Shown here piece after piece: positions 57,389-64,000 of a DNA stretch of 64,000 nt; position 1 is the first letter of the stretch, and the number at the start of each line of letters is the position of its first letter. Under the pieces are notes generated by a model. The model saw only the letters and a program-made list of their open reading frames with translations. It searched no databases and was not told the DNA's origin. The position numbers and the translations under genes were made by a program. The DNA is from Flectonema sp. DT1601 (Eukaryota; Euglenozoa; Diplonemea; Diplonemida; Diplonemidae). Where the stretch lies: contig OZ025831.1 in NCBI GenBank assembly GCA_964019425.1, forward strand, positions 496,001 through 560,000, written 5' to 3'.

Positions 57389-58288
57389 ATGTTGAGACGC
57401 GTCCTCGCACTCAGAAGACCAACGTTGCCCTTTACGGCAGATCCTGGTTTGTCTGTAGTAGCTGAGCCTGTGACGGAAAGCACAAGCGCAGGGATAGGGA
57501 TGCCTTTCAAACCTGATGGCGGTGTAGCTTATGCCGATACTGTCACAACTCCGAAAACGCAAGTCAGAAACCACTGGAAGGTATTGCATGCTACTGTGCG
57601 AGGACCGATGCTTTCCAAAAAGGGAACTCAATACTACTACGACTTGTACACTTTGATAGCTCCCTGTGGAAAAACTTCCTCTGCAAGACACAACATAAGA
57701 GGCCGCTATTCAGAATGTGAATTTAAAGAAGGTCAATTCGTTGAAAATACTGGTGACTTTAGGAGATCTAAAATCACACGATGGAAACCTTCTAAGGAGG
57801 AAGTTAATTCTTTTGTTAACGAACCAACTTATGGGCATTTCCAAGAACCAGAAGCGGTAAAATTAACAGGTGTTGTTGTACAAGTTAATGTTGAAGTATC
57901 AACTGAAGCCTATGCTCACTACTATGAGTTGAAGGTACCAAATAGAACAGGTCCGATTTACTTGTATTGGCTTGGTGGGGTTCAGGAACCAATTGTGAAG
58001 CCAGGGCAACGTGTCACAGCTGCTGTTACGAATGTCCGTGAAGAACAATCTACGTTTGATCTCGTGGGTATTGCTTTGGAACAAATCGAAGTCACTGGAG
58101 CGGTTCACCAACCGAGCACTCCCACGGGAGGCTATCCCCGCCACGGAAACACTCTTTACGAGATAACGGATGAAAGTGGACAATTTACATTTCAGGCAAA
58201 GCAGAAAATAGATTCTGGAAGTCGCGTAACAGTAGATTTGATACCCCTAGGGTTTCACTACTACGCATCGACTGTGACGGCTTGTTGA
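57389..58288 (+). CDS. Probable mitochondrial OB-fold-like protein
   Basis: 299 residues, intronless. The N-terminus MLRRVLALRRPTLPF is Arg-rich without acids, like a mitochondrial targeting peptide. Two beta-rich segments follow: 60-140 (WKVLHATVRGPMLSKKGTQY, ARHNIRGRYSECEFKEGQFV) and 155-235 (VKLTGVVVQVNVEVSTEAYA, YYELKVPNRTGPIYLYWLGG, PGQRVTAAVTNVREEQSTFD). The second has the order and Gly positions of an OB fold. OB-fold proteins are common in euglenozoan mitochondrial RNA editing and binding. No direct family match, so the role is inference. Confidence 0.5.
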   Translation: MLRRVLALRRPTLPFTADPGLSVVAEPVTESTSAGIGMPFKPDGGVAYADTVTTPKTQVRNHWKVLHATVRGPMLSKKGTQYYYDLYTLIAPCGKTSSARHNIRGRYSECEFKEGQFVENTGDFRRSKITRWKPSKEEVNSFVNEPTYGHFQEPEAVKLTGVVVQVNVEVSTEAYAHYYELKVPNRTGPIYLYWLGGVQEPIVKPGQRVTAAVTNVREEQSTFDLVGIALEQIEVTGAVHQPSTPTGGYPRHGNTLYEITDESGQFTFQAKQKIDSGSRVTVDLIPLGFHYYASTVTAC

Positions 58289-58719
58289 GAAGATGTCGGT
58301 GCGAGTTTCCTTAGATTTCCGTACTTGTTGCTGACATCACTTTAAGTGGTTAGAATAACTGTTTCCCTTCCCAAATAGATTATTTTTAATGCGACGTCTT
58401 TTATGTCGAATGGGGGAAAAAAAAAAAAAGAAGAAAGAAAAAAAAAAAAAACATACAAACGAGTTACTTGCGAGTGAATCTCACATGTAATTATTATTAC
58501 AATTCTAGTAGAAAATCCATTCCCCCATCGTTTTCTTATTCCCACGTTTCGGATAGATCCACAAACAAATCATATACATATTTGAGAAGCGTTGGTTCAT
58601 TTTTTTATGCTTATCTTTTTCATATCATAGGAAAACATCACAACAGGACGTTACGCAATTGTGACTCACTTGACAATTATTAGTCTAAGTATTTCTCTAA
58701 CCAGCGTTTAATATCAAAT
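58289..58719. other. Intergenic
   Basis: A runs at 58416-58428 and 58439-58451, then mixed AT-rich leader. No gene seen. Confidence 0.4.
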
Positions 58720-60291
58720 ATGACTGGAGATACTGATCGTGGGAGTGACACCCTTCGAGAGGCAGCGAAGGGTTTTCGATATTTATTTTGGCTGAATTTA
58801 TTGTCAAAGGCTTTCACATTTGGAGCCAACGCTTATATAGTTAGAGTTGCGACACCCGAAGCAATGGGAATGAGGCTTAATATGGATCTCTGGGTTAACG
58901 CTGTTTTATTTTTTACCAGAGAAGCATTCCGAACTGCGTGCCTCAGAATCTCACTGACGGAGGCAAAGACCCACTCAGTGGCATACCAACAAACATTGAA
59001 TTGGGGTTGGTGTTCAGCCTTGTTTGGAATTGTGCTGTCCGTAATCGCTGCGTGTGCTTTTTATTACACAAAGTTTGATGATTTTAATACCGTCGATGAC
59101 TTTAAAATGGTTTCTTTTACTGCTATCGTACTATTAAACTTTTTAGGTGCGGCAGTAGAGTGTTTAGCAGAACCTTTATACAACACTGCTCAAGGATTGA
59201 TGATATCGTCATTACGTACTAATAGCGAAGCTGCAGCATTAGTGAGCAGGATCGTAACGATGGTGTCGTTGGTATCGATTGGTGGTTATCACCCGCTTGT
59301 TGCATTTGCAGCAGCTCAGATAGTTTACGGGGTCATCGTGTTTTTATATTATTATGGTTATTTTTGGATTAAAACTCCTGGAAGGAAATGGTCACCAGAT
59401 TTCAGTGTTAAGATACCGTCAGAGGTGAGTGCCAATACGGTTCAATTTCAAAAAGAGTGTACCATGAGACTTCTTTTAACTGAAGGTGAGAAGGTTATTT
59501 TATCGGGAATCACAACCCTCTCTCAACAAGGCGTATACGATGTAGTTAGTCATCTGGGTTCTGTTGTCTGTAGAATTTTGTTTAAATTTATTGAAGATGC
59601 CTCTCTCGTTGCATGGTCGAAACTGTTTTCTGTAGGAGCCATAAAACAAGCACAGGAATTGTACAAGCATTTAATTAGGGTTTTGTCTTTAGTGGGGTTG
59701 GTGTTCTGCTGTTTTGGAACCTCTTACAGCTACTCACTTCTTTATATTGTTTATGGGTCGCGATGGACTGAAACCGATGCTCCAAGTATGCTCAGCTTAT
59801 ACTGTGTTTATATTGCACTCATGGCTATTAACGGAATTAGTGAAGCGTTTTATAGGAGTGCTGCGACTGATGAAAATTTGCAATTATTATGGAAAGTTCA
59901 GGGAGTCTTTTCAGCGACGTTCGTTTCTTCAGCTCTTCTTTTGGAACGTTGTTTTGGACTCGGAGCCTTCGGTCTCATCACAGCCTCTGCTTCGGTTATG
60001 GTTTTGAGAATAGCGTTTTGTTTGAGATTTGCGACTAGTACACTTCCTGATTTTAATGTTACTCAGTGTTTGCCTCATCCAATTGTTGTGTTAATTGCTG
60101 TGGCATCATTCGCAGTCACTCAGCTTTCAAGATTCTACATTTACCCTTCCCATACGTCTGGAAATAATAACCTAATGATCCATATCTATGTTGGAGCACT
60201 CTGCTTCCTTGCGTTCTTGGTTTCCATTAAGGTTTTGGAGTGGTCCAACTTGCAAGACTTGAGGAAGCTACTTTCTGGAAAAACTGAATAA
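58720..60291 (+). CDS. RFT1: RFT1 family protein
   Basis: 523 residues, intronless, about 12-14 membrane helices, the usual size for RFT1. The family start is clear: FWLNLLSKAFTFGANAYIVR, ATPEAMGMRLNMDLWVNAVL, then FFTREAFRTACLR, matching the FxSREGFRRAxLR motif. Further family segments: LAEPLYN, FQKECTMRLLLTEGEKVILS, QGVYDVVSHLGSVVCRILFK, EAFYRSA. RFT1 is an ER membrane protein needed for N-glycosylation and long proposed to flip Man5GlcNAc2-PP-dolichol; its exact activity is disputed. Confidence 0.93.
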   Translation: MTGDTDRGSDTLREAAKGFRYLFWLNLLSKAFTFGANAYIVRVATPEAMGMRLNMDLWVNAVLFFTREAFRTACLRISLTEAKTHSVAYQQTLNWGWCSALFGIVLSVIAACAFYYTKFDDFNTVDDFKMVSFTAIVLLNFLGAAVECLAEPLYNTAQGLMISSLRTNSEAAALVSRIVTMVSLVSIGGYHPLVAFAAAQIVYGVIVFLYYYGYFWIKTPGRKWSPDFSVKIPSEVSANTVQFQKECTMRLLLTEGEKVILSGITTLSQQGVYDVVSHLGSVVCRILFKFIEDASLVAWSKLFSVGAIKQAQELYKHLIRVLSLVGLVFCCFGTSYSYSLLYIVYGSRWTETDAPSMLSLYCVYIALMAINGISEAFYRSAATDENLQLLWKVQGVFSATFVSSALLLERCFGLGAFGLITASASVMVLRIAFCLRFATSTLPDFNVTQCLPHPIVVLIAVASFAVTQLSRFYIYPSHTSGNNNLMIHIYVGALCFLAFLVSIKVLEWSNLQDLRKLLSGKTE

Positions 60292-61577
60292 TTCCAATAT
60301 GAGAAAATAATAATTATCCGAGAGACTTCATTTTGTTTCTTTTCATGTGTCTTCGGATGTATATTTTCTTGTGTTACTTAAAGATGGTTGCTTCACTCAC
60401 TTATTGCAATCAAATCTTCTCTTACTTCAGTAAAAAGTTTGCAAAAGTCACTTTGCTGGGAAGGCTTTTTAACTCGAAAAAAAGAAGTAGCATCGCCGGT
60501 TGTTGCTAAGCTTTCTTTTTTTTGACGTGCGATTTCCTCGACGAGAACTGTTTTTGACTTTGGTCGGCAGCGCTACTTCTCAATATCTGTTTACCCGCTA
60601 CTTGTTAGATGGAGTCGTGCGTTTCTATTTTGAATATCACTTTTCTGAGGGATTCATCAATAATGTTTGTTATCAACAGTTGGTCGTATCATAGTATTGT
60701 GTAGCACGTCACGATTTACTTCATTTTACGCTTTATTTTTTTTTTTTTTTTTTTTTGCGAATTTCTTTCTTGTCATCGTCGAGTGAGTTGCACTTCTTTT
60801 AGCAAGCGATTCAATTCTGTCACCCTCCTATACTTTTCAAATTTATAGACTACATGGATGTCCTACTGTTTTTTTTCTACGACTTCACTTTCCCGTCGTA
60901 TTGGTTCCGCTAATATTTATCTCTCAAACGAGGGCTTGTTTTTTTTTTTTTCCCGTGTTCTTTGTTCCTTTCTTTTTTTTTTAAATTTTTTTTTATAATT
61001 ATTATCGAACAGTTCCATGTATTCGTTTTCTAAAAGCTTCTGACACACTCCGACTAAATTATGATTTCGTACAAAAAAAAATAAAATAAAATAAAATAAA
61101 ATTGAGATTCCAAAAAAAGCCATCATTTTTTTTTTTTTTTTTTTTTTTGGCCAAACCCTGATTTCATTTTAGCCAGTTTCAAGTTGCTTAAAATTAAATC
61201 ATAGCAAGTTATCCTCCACTTACAAAATTGACTGTACCAGACTTGAAAACTCGAACTTGAAGGCTTCTCTTGGATCCAGTCCGTGGAAATATATTTATTT
61301 ATTTATTTTTAAATTCCGATTTCGATTCTTTTTTGCACACGGCACATGAATGAAATACGGTAATCCCTCCATTGTCGAGGGAATCTTCTTACAAATATTG
61401 TAATTCAAGGATCACGTTGATGGCTCTCGAGCTTGACTTGTGTTGAAACTAATAACATAATTCTCTTTAGAATTAGGTTTAACATTTTATCACAGTCTGA
61501 AAGAGCTATTCTGATTCTATTTGAGGCGTCTACCTAACCGATACCCGGTGGTCAGTTGGACTTGCTAACTAACTCAC

Positions 61578-61609
<32 letters not shown>

Positions 61610-61755
61610 CGAACCACACACATGTAAAAATAACTGAGATTTTAACGCTGATAGCGTTCACAGAAAGATTGATTTCTTTCATATATTTTTTTTTAATTAC
61701 GAGTATTCCCCCTCCCCTCCCCAAGAGTTATTTTTCTCTGTACAGGAATGGTCTA
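60292..61755. other. Intergenic, homopolymer-rich
   Basis: About 1.4 kb with T runs at 60738-60756, 60940-60950 and 61128-61148, an AAAAT pentamer repeat at 61080-61100 and an A run at 61582-61609. The T/A-rich frames here show no protein character. CTCTGTACAG at 61736-61745 is the acceptor for the next gene. Confidence 0.45.
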
Positions 61756-62524
61756 ATGTTTTTCAAATTATTTTTATTAATCGTGATCGGTGTTGTTGAG
61801 GTGCAATGCTGGACACAAGGTGACCACGTGCCGCTGATGATGAAAATGAACTTTGATGAAAAAATTACGGAATGGAAACCTTTAACACCAGAGCTAACTC
61901 CTCGATTCGGAAAGAATAAAGTTGTTCATTTCAATGGATTTGAAAATGTAAATATGGGAAAACACGATTTAAAATGGCAATTTGAACTTGGTCACGGACT
62001 GAACAGAAGAACAACATGGATTCCTGTTTACTCTGGATGTTATCGGTATTATTTTTTTTTTTTAATTTTTTAAAACTTTTCATGAATTCTTTTTTTTTTC
62101 TTCGAAACCTTATAAATTAACCAACAGCGAAAGTAAACAAGATTGTCACGTGCTTATCGGAATGGAATTTCGTTTTAAGTACGAAATGGGAAATTTTGGA
62201 AAAATCGTGGCGTTCACAACGACACCTCACTGTATGTATTTTATTAGACACTTTTTTTTTTTTGGATTCTTTAAATTATTATGATGGACAATAACAAAAT
62301 CAATTCATTCAGATGCTTCAGCGCGTGATAGTCATGCCAACCATGGAAAGATCGTTCTTCGTTACGTTTGGAAAGAAGAACAAGACATTGATGTAAACTC
62401 AGCAATGCTCGTCGTATACGCCATCAGTGTCTTTGGTGGAGTTCTCTTATTAACGATAATGTCAATAAACACTGAAGCAGTAAGAAAAGGTGAGATGCTA
62501 GTAAAGGACATGCGCAGACAGTAG
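61756..62524 (+). CDS. Type I membrane protein with signal peptide, unknown (two introns)
   Basis: 201 residues from exons 61756-62045, 62128-62231 and 62313-62524 (introns GTATTA...CAACAG and GTATGT...ATTCAG); both joins keep the frame. ATG 61756 follows the CTGTACAG acceptor by 10 bases. Signal peptide MFFKLFLLIVIGVVEVQC, lumenal domain with GCYRESKQDC and HVLIGMEFRFKYEMGNFGK, one membrane helix (AMLVVYAISVFGGVLLLTIM) and a short basic tail. No family recognised; the plan suits an ER or cell-surface protein. Confidence 0.65.
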
Positions 62525-63016
62525 TCAGTTTTTGTTTGTATAAGGTTTTTGATTATATGGACTTCTCCTGCCGATTAGTGACTCTTGTATTACAACAAGT
62601 CACTAAAGGTAAGTTGATCCTGACATACAAACTGACTACTACTCGTGATGATATAGACGCTTCAATTCATCGTCAGTGTTGTCTGATAACACTTTCTCGG
62701 TACTTTTTCGACTTTCACAAAAAAGAGAACGAAAGGGGAAAAAAAAAAAAAAAGAGCCGAGACGAGATTACCCTTCGGGAGACATCTTTGTTTTCCATTC
62801 CCAGCACGAGTGAGTGTTAGAATTAAGATCCGCATTGTTTTATTATTATTGTTATCAGTTGTGTGTGTAGGAATCATGTTTACCCCCCAGCAGTCAATGT
62901 TGTTGTTGTCGTGTTTCCTTTAGCGAGTTTGTGAACTAATTTTTGTGGTGTCCCTCCCCCCTAATCAAAACACGGTTCTATTTCCAGTTGTCAGCTGTAG
63001 CTGCAGCACTCTACTG
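62525..63016. other. Intergenic
   Basis: 3' UTR, then mixed sequence ending in GTTCTATTTCCAG (62976-62988), the acceptor for the next gene. The frame at 62536 shows no protein character. Confidence 0.45.
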
Positions 63017-64000
63017 ATGGCAAACAACAATGTACTTCGCGCGAGTAATAATGTTCTCGCATTGGGGGAAGCAGCAGAGAGAGCTCAAATGGAAGAAGTT
63101 CTCAAAGCAGCTGGAGCATCACATCTGTTGAGTAAAATACATGAGGAGGAAGTAGACTTAGAGATGTTGTCAAGTGCAACCCAACAGGAGTTGACGGATT
63201 TGGGATTCTGTACCATGGGACAACGCAAGAAGTTACAGGCAGCTACGAGATCAGCTATTGGTAATGATAACTGGAGAAAGAGTCACAGCTACTACTTTCC
63301 TGAAACAACATCTCAACAAAGAGACTGGTCTGGATTATCACACGTTGGAGATCGATCAACCTTTACAGCTCAAGGTGGAGGTCATCCTCGATGGAGACAC
63401 ACATTCAGAAACAGCATCCGTCGATCAATGAAACGCGCCAGTTTCGCTGCATCAGACGCCGGATCTGTAGTAGATCGACAAGTTCATAATAATGAAACTG
63501 GTTGGGCATTTCAACCCTGGGGAGGTCGACTTGAGTCACGACCAGCTTCAGAGTCTAGTCCATCTCTTCGTCAATTACTTGCAAATCCACAAAACGGTTA
63601 CACTCAGGACTCTCGGTCTGCTGTTGCTTCTTTTGTTTACTCTGTTCTGGTAGGATGGTGGACGGCACTCATTTATGTTATCATTGGTGTTATTCTTATG
63701 GCAACATGTATCGGGTGGAAACATGGGATGTGGTGTCTTAAGTTTGCGAGATATTTACTTTCTCCGTTTGGTATGCATGTGGGAAGGATACCAATATCAA
63801 ACAGATCTTTTGGTGATTCACAACCTTGTGAATCAACACCACTAGCAACCACACCTCCAGGTTCCACATGTACTAAAGAAAATGGTCAAACAGGTAGTAG
63901 TGTTCTAGCTGGTTATATATTTCGTATTGTAGTAGCGGTGTTTGCTGGTATTCCACATGTTGTTATTTGTGGATTTTCATGGCTTTGTGTGTGGACAATT
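63017..64000 (+). CDS. SAM-domain protein with YccF-like membrane domain (partial)
   Basis: 328 residues to the window edge, open; start at ATG 63017, 28 bases after TTCTATTTCCAG. Residues about 20-78 fit a SAM domain (VLKAAGASHLLSKIHEEEVD, TQQELTDLGFCTMGQRKKL). A Ser/Arg-rich linker follows. From about 205, VGWWTALIYVIIGVILMATC, IGWKHGMWCLKFARYLLSPF and G match the pattern of bacterial YccF (DUF307) repeats (GGWWxALxxxxxGxxxxxTIIGxPxGxxxxKxxxxxxxPFG). A second, similar hydrophobic segment starts at about 300 (GYIFRIVVAVFAGIPHVVIC) and runs off the edge. SAM domains usually mediate protein binding; the YccF domain has no firm function. Confidence 0.7.
   Translation, partial: MANNNVLRASNNVLALGEAAERAQMEEVLKAAGASHLLSKIHEEEVDLEMLSSATQQELTDLGFCTMGQRKKLQAATRSAIGNDNWRKSHSYYFPETTSQQRDWSGLSHVGDRSTFTAQGGGHPRWRHTFRNSIRRSMKRASFAASDAGSVVDRQVHNNETGWAFQPWGGRLESRPASESSPSLRQLLANPQNGYTQDSRSAVASFVYSVLVGWWTALIYVIIGVILMATCIGWKHGMWCLKFARYLLSPFGMHVGRIPISNRSFGDSQPCESTPLATTPPGSTCTKENGQTGSSVLAGYIFRIVVAVFAGIPHVVICGFSWLCVWTI

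Overview
The window is eukaryotic nuclear DNA, most likely from a euglenozoan protist and, by inference, a diplonemid. Three things support this. (1) Two copies of a spliced-leader (SL) exon ending TTTCTGTACTTTATTG, the 3' end typical of kinetoplastid/diplonemid leaders, occur at 7054-7092 (minus) and 25963-26002 (plus). (2) Every host gene from 28.9 to 64 kb lies on the + strand with oligo-T tracts and an AG before the start codon, as expected for polycistronic transcription with trans-splicing. (3) An 18S rRNA fragment (27476-27780) carries kinetoplastid/diplonemid-like positions. At least eleven cis-spliced GT-AG introns in 18 predicted genes argue against a kinetoplastid.

Layout. 1-5189 (minus): a GC-rich LINE with a restriction-like endonuclease. 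Its single open frame of at least 1729 codons has an OTU protease before the reverse transcriptase and a USP-type ubiquitin protease after the endonuclease; it runs off the left edge. 5190-7362: tandem hairpin repeats, tRNA-like sequences and a short SL-bearing retrocopy. 7363-14875 (minus): a whole I/ingi-like LINE (LINE-1 below) with a Q-rich ORF1, one in-frame UGA, a 2A peptide, then AP endonuclease, RT, RNase H and a zinc knuckle. 14990-28790: a patchwork of truncated LINE-1 relatives in both orientations, a second LINE family, a Cys-rich mobile family (two copies), an internal piece of the protease LINE, an SL-capped retrocopy and an 18S rRNA insertion.

28891-64000 is a host directional gene cluster: amidase, NT-C2 coiled-coil protein, helical-repeat protein, SmE (four exons), coiled-coil protein, acyl-CoA dehydrogenase, orotate phosphoribosyltransferase, Nup50-like nucleoporin, ABCC transporter, pseudokinase, several small unknown proteins, a beta-hydroxyacid dehydrogenase, a possible mitochondrial OB-fold protein, RFT1, a type I membrane protein and a SAM/YccF-like membrane protein. 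The genes do not form one pathway; what they share is strand and likely co-transcription. Homopolymer runs of A or T up to about 45 bases separate them.

All calls come from reading and translating the sequence by eye. No database search was run.
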